From the NCBI RefSeq assembly GCF_032362555.1, contig NC_083514.1:5875001-5939000 (forward strand): a stretch of 64,000 nucleotides of DNA, read 5' to 3'. The translations under genes and the position numbers were made by a program. Of this stretch, positions 1-13,400 are shown in pieces; position 1 is the first letter of the stretch, and every line of letters begins with the position of its first letter. The notes beneath the pieces are model-generated. The model did not search any database. It was not told where the DNA came from and worked only from the letters and a program-made list of their open reading frames with translations. Source of the stretch: Amyelois transitella. Its lineage: Eukaryota; Arthropoda; Insecta; Lepidoptera; Pyralidae.

Positions 1-196
1 GTTCAAATTGAAAAATCTTTTTGAGTTGAATAGACCATTTATCGAGAAGGCTTAAGGCTATATAACATCACGCTTCAACTTTTAGGAGCGAAGAAATAAT
101 GGAAAATGTGAAAAAAGACAGGGAAAATGATTCATCCTTGAGGGCTTCAATGATGCCCTAAATAAATGTTCCACGCGTACGAAGTCGCGGGCACTG
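1..196 (+). mobile_element. Helitron-like element, cut by window start
   Basis: TAGACCATTTATCGAG, TATATAACATCACGCT and ACGAAGTCGCGGGCACTG then CTAG match the family. The 5' end is outside the window. Confidence 0.7.
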
Positions 197-419
197 CTAG
201 AATAAGATACAAATACCTTTCTGAAAGAGTATTTTACCTTAGATAAGTCACATCTCTGGAATTATCTAACGACCTTATCCACCAGGTAGGTACCTACCTA
301 GATACTTAGGTTTCTTGTCATCTAGCAAAATTCCCCTACTTATTGCCAAAACATTAAAATTGGTCAACTACCTATGTAAACAGACTACCTACTATATAAA
401 AACTTTAGAATAAGATCAC

Positions 420-620
420 TTCATATCTCTCCCACGGATGTCTGAAATGTCGTGTAATAAACTTGGGATTCTTTTAGCAGGCGTTGGGCTAGCCTTTCAC
501 TATTTGAATCTAATTTCCATTATTTCCCCATACAGCTAAACGTGACTGTACACTCTTTTCAAGACGTTGGCTTTGTCTACCCCGCAAGGGGGGTATAGAC
601 GTGACATATATGTACGTATT
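420..620 (+). repeat. Family-A repeat, upstream of GPR155
   Basis: AACTTGGGATTCTTTTAG, GTCTACCCCGCAAGG and GTATAGACGTGA in family order. The tail is degraded. Confidence 0.7.
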
Positions 621-2160
621 GCAACTCATACAAGTGTTATACAACTGAACTAGTTGTTACCTTTGGCTCTGCACAAGTGGGGAACTGATTCGTCACCGTT
701 CGTTCTCTTTTTTTAAAATTAGGAGGCCTTCACATGAACACACTTAGGCATAGGCGAGAAACAGGAAAGCGAGTGACCTTTCGCTTTCATTATGTAGATC
801 TAGGGACCTACTAACGGACCTACCTAAATTCCAATTCCAATCGGCAGTTTGTGTTGAAGAAAAACAATGTAGATTATTTATGAAAATAGTTTTAATTGGT
901 GAAGAAAATCATAAAAAGGGTAGGAAGATACCTCGGTTTGAAATGTATACGAGTCGGATTGGTCTGGCAACCATTTAACAGCTGAGCAACATGTCACAAA
1001 ATGGCCGCCGCACACAATTCTTTGAAATGATAAACCCATTATGCGTAGGCACGCAGGATGGATTGATTAATTCTATAGTATGATCGGCAATGTTACTTAC
1101 ATAGGATGTTGATTGTGAAAGCCGTTGTACTGCATGGTTACGCTGTTTCAAAATTCGTTTGAAGATCTTACGTGGTGGTAAACGCTTGATTAGGTAGACA
1201 GGTAGTTATCTAGAACAAGGATAGTATTACCATACAAATCCGAATATATTATATATCTGTAAAGAAACGTGCTAGAATTTGCTAGAAATAACAAACTTAC
1301 CTCTCACGAAGAGAGAATTTGTAATAAAATTATTTTCTCATTCGCAAGCGACCTTTCACAGACCCGGCGAATGAACAACTCGAAAAAATGGCTGCCGGAT
1401 ACGGATACGCCTGTAACCAGGGTTGCCAGGAAAATAAAGTAGGTATTGATTTTTCGCCGACCTATGGAACAGGCTAGAAAAAAATCATTAAAGTAAGCGG
1501 GAAAATATAAAATTTTAAAAATAGGAAGGGATTAATTTCTCCAGCGCAAGGCACAATTTTTAGGCTACAATTCCTCATCACAAATTCACAACCTCTTATT
1601 TCAATCTCAACTTGAGTGTCTAATAATGGATTAATTTTTACTGATAGCAACCCTAATTTATTGATTTTTTTATTACAAAGCCCGCTCCACTCCACACTCA
1701 AGCAAGTACGCCTACTACGCGAGAGAGTGAGCTGCGGTGTGGATAAAGAGTAAATTAATACTGTGGTGTGGAGCACTTACTTAACGGAACGGATGACTTT
1801 TTCTTTTGTTGTCTTCTGTTTTCGGAAATTTAGCGAATTAAGACTAATTTAGCGCTTAAGTGTATGCCAATGCCATCAGACCGCAGGCCGGCCCTTCTCA
1901 TCTTTCCACCTTCCGGTCAGGGTTTCTCTGCCGAGAAGAACGTCAAAAAAAAAACTGAACGACGTTCCTGGAGGAGCTGGATGGCTACAAGGCAAAGCCT
2001 TTATTAAATCTCGGGCAGAATTTGATTATTGATGCGATTATTTCCTCAATGTTTTAGTTTTTATGAAACGAAATTAATAAAGATTAATTAATCAAAAATT
2101 ACCTTGGCATCAATGTCTAATTCTGATTCATACATTTTATTTCACGAATCAAATTTTATT
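620..2160. other. Intergenic, nothing recognised
   Basis: No convincing exon, RNA gene or named repeat. A minus-strand frame at 1474-1776 has no recognisable product. Confidence 0.5.
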
Positions 2161-3330
2161 AAGATCTAGCTGTCCCGGCAAACGTTGTTTTGCCATATTT
2201 GCCATATAAATAATATTTAAGTAATTTCTAGTTAAAAGAATAGGGGACAACCTTTATCACTAAGGGGTATGAAAAATAGATGTTGGCCAATTCTTAGACC
2301 TACTCAATATGTTCACAAAATTTCATGAGACGCGGTCAAGCTGTTTCGGAGGAGTACAGGAACGAACATTGTGACACGAGAATTTTATATATAAGAAGAT
2401 TACTCCTAAGTTATGTATGTTTACGCGCCTGTGAGGAAGTCGCAGATCGCAGAGACATGTCGCAGTCGCAAAAGTGAGTAGAGGCCTTTATATATTAAAA
2501 ACTGGCCAATTTCAAGTAGAACTCGCACACGAAGGGTTCCGTACCATCATCATGTTTGTTACTTATATATTTATTTTTATATATTCACCGACCGACCAAA
2601 AAATTATTTAAAAACATGAAGAAATGCTAAACGCCATGAAATTTTTTATTTCAAATTAGTATCATGTAATTTTTTATTTCTATGTTTATAAACATTGTAA
2701 TTTTACCTCTTGCGCCAAATAAAGATTTTTCTTTCTTTCTTTCAAATTTCTTGGGTTTCTATAACAATGTCATCTAGAATTTTATCCTATTAAGGTGGTA
2801 GTATATTATTACTTATTTATTTTAGTTCACAATTACATATACATACATAAAATCACGCCTCTTTCCCGGAGGGGTAGGCAGAGACTACCTCTTTCCACTT
2901 GCCACGATCCCTGCATACTTCCTTTGCTTCATCCACATTCATAACTCTCTTCATGCAAGCTCGGCGGTTTAGGGTACTTTTGACCTGACCCTTTACCAGG
3001 ACGTCCTTAATTTGATCAAGATATGTTCGTCTAGGTCTTCCCACCCCGACCTTTCCCTCCACACTCTCTCAGTTCACAATTAAAATGTGTTATTTACGAC
3101 TTCATATTAGAAATCTTACAATTATCAGTGGTTCTCTAAGATTCTATTATATTCTATTGAGCATCATAACATGCTCAATAAACATATATATAAACCTTCC
3201 TCCTGAATCACTATATCTATTAAAAAAACCACGTCAAAATCCGTTGTGTAGTTTTAAAGATATGAACATACATACAGACATGCATACGGATGCGGGAAGC
3301 AACTTTGCTTTATACTATGTAGTGAATTGA
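2160..3330. repeat. Old compound repeat upstream of GPR155, split by a LINE insertion
   Basis: Begins AGCTGTCCCGGCAAACG and ends GCTTTATACTATGTAGTG; the end block is the reverse complement of 39603-39625. A second repeat (2500-2780) resembling 6830-7190 and the LINE copy 2836-3070 are nested inside. No gene was seen here. Confidence 0.5.
2836..3070 (-). mobile_element. Short RTE LINE 3' fragment with 12-bp target duplication
   Basis: The sequence matches the 3' end of the LINE at 19734-20862, including coding for GVGRPRRTYLDQIKDVLVKG. It is bounded by AGTTCACAATTA at 2824-2835 and 3071-3082. It inserted into an older repeat that continues on both sides. Confidence 0.88.
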
Positions 3331-3852
3331 TCTCAGCTCAGCAATTGATTAATAAAATGATTGACATCAATCAATGTCTTTTTCTTTTTGCTAAAGTTGT
3401 CAAAAATACATTACTTCATATTGAATCAATATTGAATGCATTTTCTCTAGGGCTTGACTTTAAAAAATTGGTATCGTTAATAAGGTCAAACAGGGTAATC
3501 GTTATAAATTCAGAAGCCTAATGGTGGTAACGATATCTTTGCGTCATTTACCGTTATACTTAAATAACGTAATCAGTAAAATTAACGGTGAGAGGTATTG
3601 TCGAGACTGTTTAACGTTAATTATAAGGAACGCAAAAGGCGCGCGCGCGGCTCGGATAGGCAACAACGCTTTGGTACCGTTATTAATCGGTCTTTACCTA
3701 CCTGATAATAAAGAATTTTTGCTTAATTCCTTTTTAAATAATTTAATTTTTGAGAAATTTATCTTATAAGAATACAATAAGACTACTAATATTCACCTCC
3801 AAAGTCATCCACAATGCCAATGTTTAAATCGCTATATTAATGTCTCTCTTTT

Positions 3853-4045
3853 AAACATACGCTCAACGAGCGGCTGCGAAAGAGATATTTACTTGTTCCT
3901 TTCGTTGTCATTGTTAATGTTTCTACGTCTCCACAATCGCAAACGACTCTTGCGATGTTGTAGAAAGAGATCTTTGTCAAACACGGCTTTAACGTTTGTG
4001 TTGTCGAGTCGACACAACGTTGTGCAAACGACATAACGCCCAGAT
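3853..4045 (+). promoter_or_regulatory. Promoter-proximal element shared with ENOX upstream region (copy 1)
   Basis: About 190 bp, ending about 375 bp before the GPR155 ATG. Shared blocks with 21259-21410 include ACGCTC-ACGAG, TTCCTTTCGTTGTC and AACGTTTGT, then TCGAGT followed by ACACAACGTTGTG and AAACGA, in the same order and orientation. It may be a diverged repeat or a promoter segment. Confidence 0.5.
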
Positions 4046-4420
4046 TTAAATTTCTCTCCCTTCTCCTCGGCAAGCATTGCATCTGTATTTTACTTCGGTA
4101 TTTTCAACGATTTTGATATTTTTAGTTAATTACAGTTTATTTTATATCCAATAAAAACTATTAATATCTGTGAATAAAAACTACGTTTTACTGATTAAAA
4201 TTATATTAATTAATGAAAATTAAGAATTCCTCCCTAGGATTCTATTGTTCTACTTGTTTTCTAATTATGAGTTTAATTTAAAAAGTTCTTGCCTACATAA
4301 AAATGCATACCAACTTACCAAAATTTAAATCATCCATTACCTACCTACCAAATTTATGTGTAAATCTGAGGAGTTAATAGCCTGTACAAGTTTTGTCATT
4401 AAATTTTGGTGATATTAATC

Positions 4421-7400
4421 ATGGAATTATCAAATGTTATGGAACTTGGAGATGCAGCATCTGATAATTTATATCCTGCACTTTTCCAATGTTTTACAAT
4501 AATATTGTGTGGGTATGTATAATTCCTATTTATATGCACTATTGTTTCTGTGGAGTACAACTTGGTTCTTTTAAATCATTAATTACAAAACATATATAGA
4601 TGTAAAAGCAATTTGATATGTAGAAGGTTTTGTTTCTTTTGGTTTATTTCATATTTTTGTGCCCTATTAACACTTGTATTACAAATAGTAATCTTAGAAA
4701 TTAAATCATGACATTGTTTTTCAGATACATCGCTGGCCGTCTAAATATTGTCTCATCAACAGAGTCGAAAGGGATTGCTACTTTTGTTGGCACATTTGCT
4801 TTGCCCTCCCTAATTTTCTTATCACTGGCACGTCTTGACTTCACTACTGTTAATTGGACATTTCTTCTAGCTATCCTTTTTGCTAAAGCACTTATATTTT
4901 TTGCTGTTATCATTGTAACTATATTTGTATCAAAACCAATCAACTTGGGGCGTGCTGGAATCTTTGCAATATTTTGCACACAAAGCAATGACTTTGCTCT
5001 TGGATACCCAATAAGTGAGTTTTTATTTTTACTCATACATATGTACATCTAATTATGGACTTAAAAACTTTGCAGACCTTGGTTTGTCCGTCGACAAAAG
5101 CACATTCACATTATGAACATTTTAGCTTGATTTTCACACAAGAGTACATACATACATATGATCACGTCTATTTCTCTTGCGGGGTAAACAGAGCCAACAG
5201 TCTTGAAAAGACTGAATAGCTACATTCAGCTATTTGGCTTAATGATAGAAGTGAGATTCAAATAGTGACAGGTTGCTAGCCCATCGCCTAAAATAGCCTA
5301 CCTCTTAGTCGCTTTTTACGACATCTATGGGAAAGAGATGGAGTGGTCCTATTCTTTTTTTGGTATTGGTGCCAGGAACCACATGGAAAGAGTACTAACA
5401 CAAACACATACAAGAGTACTAACACATAAACACTTACTAGCTGTGCCGTCAACTTTGTCTGCGCGGAATAGTTATTTTCTGGCATAATTGAAGCCCTCAA
5501 CGATGTATAAGTTTCCTTGTTTTTTTTACATATGTATTCCATTATTTCTATGCTCCTTATAGTTGCAGTGTGATGTTATATAGGCTAAAGCCTTCATCAA
5601 TAAATGGTCTATTCAATGCAAAAATAATTTTTCAATTCAAACCAGTAGTTCCTGAGATTAATGCATTCAAACAAACAAACTCTTCAGCTTTATAATATTA
5701 GTATAGATGGGGTGGACAACCAAGAGTTTTTAAGAGGCCACAATCAGCTGTTTGGCTTAAGATGGAATTGAGATTCCAATGAGGTTTCAGTTTCATAATG
5801 TATCAGCCTTTCCATTAGTCACTTTTTACTAAATCTGTGGGATTCCATCCTCAGACAGGTTATGATGCAAAAAAACATTTTCTGATTGGCCTGGGCCGTG
5901 GATGTTTTCATATTTAAGTATTTATTATAAAATATAGTATTGTTGAGTTATTTTCCTATAATAAAGTGCCAAACTTAATCTGTGGGATTTGCTTGCCTAT
6001 TGTATATAAAAATTTGTAAATGTAACAATAGAGATCAAATAAATAAAAAAATATATACATACATACATATAATCACGTCTATATCCCTTGCAGGGTAGAC
6101 AGAGCCTACAGTCTCGTAAAGACTGATAGGCCACATTCAGCTATTTGGCTTTAAGATAGGATTGAGATTCAAATAGTGACAGGTTGCTAGCTCATCGCCT
6201 AAAAGAAGAATCCCAAGTTTATAAGCCTACCCCTTAGTCGCCTTTTACGACATCCGTGGGAAAGAGATGGAGTGGTCCTATTCTTTTTTGTATTGGTGCC
6301 GGAAACACAGGCGCAAAAAAAAAATATATTTCTGTAAGAGGAAACAGATTGATTGGCTGACAGATATATCTACATACAGCTAGATATATCTACATAACAG
6401 CAGGGGAATATTTAATCATGCATGGAATGTTGTTAAAGTATATTTATTGTTTCAGTCAATGCAATTTATAAGGAGTCTCATCCAGAATATGCCCAATACC
6501 TATATTTGATGGCTCCAATATCACTAGCAATACTGAACCCTATAGCTTTTGTTTTGATGGAAATAAATAAACAGAGAGAGAATACTCAGACTGTCACAGA
6601 TTCAACCAGAAAGGCAGAAGTTTGCAAGTTATTATTCAAACAAATAATTAAAGGAATTGCTTTCAATCCAGTTTTGGTCATGACTGTATTGGGAATTATA
6701 GGGGATATTGTGTTTAAGCACCAGCTTTCTATATACATTGAAGGCCTACTCCAGGTATGTTACTCCAGGTTGTTATTGGCTTAATCATTTATTATCACAA
6801 ATATTCCACAACACTCTAAAAAAAACTGGCTAAGTGAGAGGTGGACTTGCCACGCTTGACTTGACACGCACCCTTCGTGCGCAAGTCCACCTCTATGTTT
6901 GTTACTTAAATATTTATTTTTATATTGACGTTTCTAACTGTTTATTGAAATTGACCAAAAAATTGCATAACATAATATGAAGAAATGCCATGCAATTTCT
7001 TGGGTTTTTATAACAACGCCATCTAGCGCAAATCCGTATAGTGGCAACAGAAATACATATTTATTAAGTACTAATTTCAACTTCTTAGCTGTTACTGTTT
7101 ATCATACAGCCTGGGACAGTCTGATGGACAGCGGAGGCTAAGAAATAGGGCCCGATTTTACCTTTTCGGTACAAGACCCTAAAAACAAAATCTTTCTCTA
7201 TGCAGGTATTTGGACAATCTTTCTCTGCTTCTGCTCTCTTTCTACTTGGCTTACGAATGGTGGGTCAAATCCATCGTCTCAGAGGTCCAGCGTTGGTCTT
7301 GCCATGTATTTTGATTATGGTGAAATTGTAAGTATTTTGACCTTCTTAATTTAGGCCTTCCTCTTTTATTATTGTATTATGGCCTGTAAAAAAGCAAAAT

Positions 7401-10400
7401 AATTTTCTGTTTCAGGATAATTTTACCAGTAGTCATGAGGGAGTGTGTAAGTGTCATGAATGCAGGAGCCAATGAATCTGAGACAGTATCTTTGTCAACA
7501 TACGCATTTTTGTACGGAACAATACCTACAGCACCTGCTGTTTTTGTGTTTTCCAACCTCTATCAACTGGAAATGGACTTGGTACACAGTTAGCTTTTTA
7601 AGTTTTTTTTTTAATGAAAGCTAGCTTTTACCAGCAGCTTAGCCCGCACGAATTAAGCGCTACCTACACGCGCGAATTTAGCGCCATCTACAAAATAATA
7701 CAGGTTCGCAGGTCGAAAATGCTATAGGAAATTTAGTTTTCACCGGGATGAAAAGTCCCTATGTACTTCTCCAGACTCTTAATTAACGTAAAATTTCACG
7801 AAGATTGTTTCAGAAGATAAACCGCTATCAAGGATGAATAATTTCCGCCGTTTTTGTTTTCACATTTTCCATTACTTCTTCGTTCCTTATAGTTGCAGCG
7901 TGATGTTAAATAGCCAAAAGTCTTCCTCGATGAATGGTCTATTCAACAAAAAAATAATTTTTAATTCGAACCAGTAGTTTCTGAAATTTGCGCGTTCAAA
8001 CAAACAAACTCTTTTGCTTTATAATATTAGTAAAGATTGTTATTTAATAAGTTGAAATGATAATTTTATGCTATTAACATTGAATAATTTCATGTTATTT
8101 TTGTCTATATTTTGGCATACCGCAAAAAAAATTTACATAATATGCATACATACCTAAAATCACGCCTTTTTCCCGGAGGTGTAGGCAGATACTACATCTA
8201 TCCACTTGCCACGAACTCTGCATACTTCCTTCGCTTCATCCACATAATAATATAGGTACTCACAATAAATAACGCATGTTGCAAAATTTTACAGCTACCA
8301 GGCATAACTTGTTGTATTTGTTAATGTATGTGCTGAAATTAATAGGAAAACAAAATATTTTTATATTTATGAATTTTTAACCCATATTTTTTAGATGGCG
8401 TCTTCAATGGTCATCTGTACTTTCTTATCTGGACCCCTGATGTTCCTCTCTGCTCAAGTAATATCAATAAATAAGGACTATGCAGATCAGCTCAAGAGAT
8501 TCGGTTTTGATATGTCAATCGTGGTTTTGATAGCCACTTTGTGGGTTTTGACAGTCTTCACAGTTACCAAAAAGTATAAGCGTATGCCTCACAGATTGAC
8601 TCTTTGCCTCCTTGTATCTCAGGTAAGTACACCATATTAATTTAATCAAAGATATTAATATTCTTGAGCACCATTCAAATATTTACAAGCCTGTTTTAAT
8701 AAATTTGATGTATTTTTTATTCTTTCTCATTCTCATCCAGTTGTACCTTCCACATTCTTCGGAGCCTGGGCTGTAGTCTGCTTTCTACTTTCATTGTTCC
8801 TTTTTGCATTCATTTAATATTTAGAAAATAATTCAGTTCACTATTTTTTTGTGAAATTATAAAATTATGTTTTTACAGATTCTATTGGCAGTCAGTGTGA
8901 TATGGGGTGGTCCATTAACCAGCTACACACCCTCCTGGGAAACTACCATACAGGAGTCGCTCAGGATATTCAGCATGTATTCGTGCCTGCTATGGACTTC
9001 TATGCTTTCAGTTGGGTTGCTCATGTTAGAGGTGAATATGTCTAACATACATACACATAATCAAATGTTTTTTCCGGAGAGGTAGGTAGAGGATACATCT
9101 TTCGAAGTGACAATATCTGTGCATTTTTATTTATGTTGTTTACTTTTCAATTATCCTGAATTCTTCAAGACTATGGGTTACATATATATAAGGTATAAAG
9201 ACGTTATTATATGTATGAATATTTATGTCTTGCAGACTCGAGGGCCATGTTTCGTGGTGACCATATGGCCTGTCTTGGGTTTCGTGGCATGGGGCGCCCC
9301 AGGCGTAATGGTTGCGATATTATTGGCCACAAAACACAGCCCAGACCTGGACAGCAAGGCCTCTGACGCGATACGCCTGTGTCTTCTGGTGTTCTGTTTG
9401 ACAGGTTGGTATATATTTTTTTTTTAATATGACTTTTATCACTTGTGTGACTTTACCAGCCTCATAGGTTACTTCATACTTTTTTCAGTGGGTTTAGTGG
9501 GTTTGTTTTTTTTAGAGATATAGAACTTTGAAATGGAATAATTTAAGGTGATTTTTTAAAATCGACAGATAATTGACTTTATTCAAAAGATAATCTTTTG
9601 GCATTATAATTTAAATATGATTTCTGGCATATGACCGCCTCGGCTGACTTGGACGTAATCGAATCTGAAGATCAAATTTTCAATCACTTTTTCTAACATT
9701 TGTGGCTGTTTATCGGCGTAGACTAGAGACTTCACATATCCCCACAGAAAATATTCGAGCGGCTTTAAATCACACGATCTTGGAGGCCAATTTATGGGAC
9801 CAGATTTTGAAATTATGCGATTACCAAACGTTTCCTCCAGTAAATCAATTGTGGCACGAGCTGTATGACATGTTGCGCCGTCTTGTTGAAACCACAGCTC
9901 CTGCACATAATTGTTGTTTAACTGAGAAACAAAAAAGTCTGTAATCAGGGCTCTATAGCGGTCACCATTGACTGTAACGTTTTGGCCAACATCGTTTTTA
10001 AAGAAGTACAGACCAATGATTGCACCAGCCCATAAAGCACACCAAACAGTCAGTTTTTTCTATGTAACGGTGTCTCAACATACACCTGAGGATTACCTTC
10101 GCTCCAAATATCTGCCATATTTGGAGCGTGTGTTGTGTGCTTATTGACATAGCCTTTCAACCAAAAATGAGCTTCATCGGTAAACAAAATTCTCTTGTGG
10201 AAATTTGAGCACATTCACCGAATGTACGCCTTGCTAGGTGATCGCGTGCCTTAAATTCTTGCACGAGTTGATTGGGAAGCACACAAACCAAGATCTTTAC
10301 GCAAAATCTTCCATAAATTGAATGGACACAATTCCAACTCCTGTGCACGATGGCGGATATACCTATTCGGGTCTACGCTACGCTCTACAGCAGCAATGGC

Positions 10401-13400
10401 ATCTGCTGTACGTACTGTACAACGTCTCTGTGGATGCGTATTATCAATTAGAGAAAAGGTGGCGCGAAAACGGTCCATAGTTTGTCGAAATAATTGCTCT
10501 GATGGACGATTATGTTGTCCGTAAAATGGACGTAGTGCGCGATACGTATATCGATCAGAACCATTATTTTCATAATAAATTTGCACAATTTGGAAGCGTT
10601 GTTCAGGAGTCCAGTCTATTCATGTAAAAATGCCAAACCGAACAAAACACAAATCACTTGATAGCTTACAAAATTGCCGCCAGTTTAAACAGTGCTGTCA
10701 ACTTAAAGTTCTATACCTGTAAAAAACACCCGTTACAAGCTTAAGTTTGAATTATACAACATTTCCTCGGTTCATAATGGGTTAGTGTAGTCCATAAGGT
10801 CCTTATTTGGTATCAATAAACTTAAAATCTAGCTAACACACAATTGAACACATGTCTATCGCCTATGTACTTATAATTCTAATTACTTTGTGTACGAAAT
10901 ACACTTTCATGGGAATTATCACAAATAAGAGTGGCATATGTTACAACTGCAGGTCTTGTCTATGCCATTGTAAAATTTCATTAAAATAGGTTCCTTTCTT
11001 TTGAGATTATTTGTTCCAAACAAAAATCTTTTTATGTATGATATTATGTCATTGTTAGTTCTTTTCAAACAGTGAAACACAAGCTTCTAGCAAGTAAACT
11101 CTTCTTCCTCTTGGCTTTAGTCTTGGTTGCATCCCTATGGAGACGAGCCCGGGGTAAGTCCTTGTCCATGGATCCTGGCTTGAGTGAGTCAGGTTTTTAC
11201 ACGAAGCGAGGGGAACCTAGGCCTTTTCAGGGGAAGCTAGCCCATATAGGATTATGGTTACACACCCAATTGCCTGAATGTGCAGGTTTCCTCACGATGT
11301 TTGCCTTCACCGTAAGAGCATCGTTTTGTATTGAAACTTATGTACAAAACTTCGAAACTTCTAGCAAGTAAACATTGATATATTTTTCAGTTTCCGTGGG
11401 TTGTTTGATTGTGTACGTGCGATTCCGCCGGCGCAGTGCGCAGTTCGCATCTTTGTCTGCCGAGGTGTCGGGTTCGAGTCCGCCGGACGAGTCCACGAGT
11501 CTGGTGGATAACGTTGAACCTATATCACACACGCAGTCCCTTTCCAACGGTAAATATAAAAATTGTTTTGATAACAATCCGTCAAATTAAAAAAAAAAAG
11601 GGTTTCATACTTTATTATAAACGTTTTGTTTTTGTTTGTAGGTATACTTGTTTTCTTATTATTACACTTTATATGCTTATTTAAATAAAGTATTTGCTCT
11701 TACCTATACTTATATTATAAAGCTGAAGAGTTTGTTTGTTTTAACGCGCTAATCTCAGGAACTACTGGTTCGAATTGAAAAATTATTTTAGTATTGAATA
11801 GACCATTTATCGAGGAAGACTTTAGGCTATTTATGATGATAAATAGCCTAAAGTTTGATGAAACTGCAGCTATTAGGACCGAAGTAATAATGGAAAATGT
11901 GAAAAAACGGGGAAAATTATTCATCATTGAGATGCCCAACATAACTATTCCACGCGGACGAAGTCGCGGCCACAGCTAGTATCGTCATATTACTCTAAAA
12001 TATGAACAAAAATGTATTTAAAAAAATATGAACTGTATTTTATCATAATTCTGTTTGTATGAATGAATATAGGTACCTATTGATTGATTAATTCTTTTCT
12101 TATTTTCATGTACAATTTAAGGAGATCCAGGTAAATTACAACCATGTTATTATATTTGCGGGTAGGTCGTTACCAAAGGTTTCTGGCAATGTGCTTAATA
12201 TCATCAAAATAGGTCTTATAGTTGTTTTGTTTTTAATATCTTTATAACACAGAAATTTACACAGTTCGGTACAAGAGAAAGTATATAGTTATAAAAGAAA
12301 TAAATCACTTGCAATTGCATAACTTTACTTGTAGTTATTTGTTATAAACAAAAAACGATTACGAACCGGAAGTTATTTCTTTTTTAATCAGTAATATAGA
12401 ATTGTCACTGCGCACATGGACGATAATAATAACCGCGAGCGTTACACTATATTTTAGATTATTTCGCTGCTATAATAATATATATTTTTATTTTAATAAT
12501 TCAGGGTGCTATGGGACCATAACGGCCACACCATCGCCCAGTAAAAACGCGAACGCCTGTTGTTCCGACGATCCCAACTGCGAGAATGGCTTGATAGCCT
12601 CTCACGATATTGAGGATATAGCAAACAAGTAAGTTTTCTATTTTATTTATAACTCGTTAATTTTTTCTCTTTTTTAGTCCAATAAATTCACCACAATACG
12701 TCATACTCGTACAGTATAACCACTTTTTTAAGTTGCATAAATGTACTCTTCGCAAAAGTAAAAGTTTTGTTTGGCGCGAAAATATAAGAGCGGTGAACTC
12801 TTTAGAGCGCGCCGTTTAAAACAAATGAAGTAAGGGGTTTGTGCGAGTTTTACTCGATCAAACGCGTCGATAAAGTAAACGCGAATTTGTATGTGATTTA
12901 ATCAGCGCCACCTAGTAATAACGCAATGGCACTAATGCGACTCCATACAAATTCGCGTTTACTTGCTTGACGTGTTTGACCGAGTAAAACTCGCACTAAC
13001 CCCTCTGTTCGCTGTTGCGAACGTGATAGCAGAAGAAAGTTTTTGGATTTTAAGTTTAACGTATTTGTAATAAGTTCGTTATTTTATTGAGTTTAAGCCG
13101 GCGGTTGGTTGCGCTATTCTGCGGGGTCATTATTCCGTCCTAAATATCACTCATCTTTCCCGGCACCCGGAAGAGTAGGAAGAGACTTCATTTATTTTCT
13201 TAAAAATAAATAAATGTATTAAGTTACTGAATTACTTGTGTGACTTGTGTTTGTTATGTTCCTATTTAACTATTTCCAGGGATTGCGCTTGCCCCGCGTC
13301 GCAGCAACAACGCTGCAAATCTTCCAGCGAAGCTTGTGCATATCTCAACGAATTAGAACGAGCGGCCAGCCAGCTGGGGCTCCTGCCGCCCGAACAGAGT

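Noticed and set aside
3521-3769. Small plus-strand frames upstream of GPR155
   Set aside because: No recognisable product, splice signals or conservation clue.
4701-5048. Minus-strand frame over GPR155 exon 2
   Set aside because: Complementary shadow of a clear exon.
11072-11371. Plus-strand frame continuing GPR155
   Set aside because: It is SINE sequence bounded by a target duplication; exon 9 begins at 11391 in the required phase.
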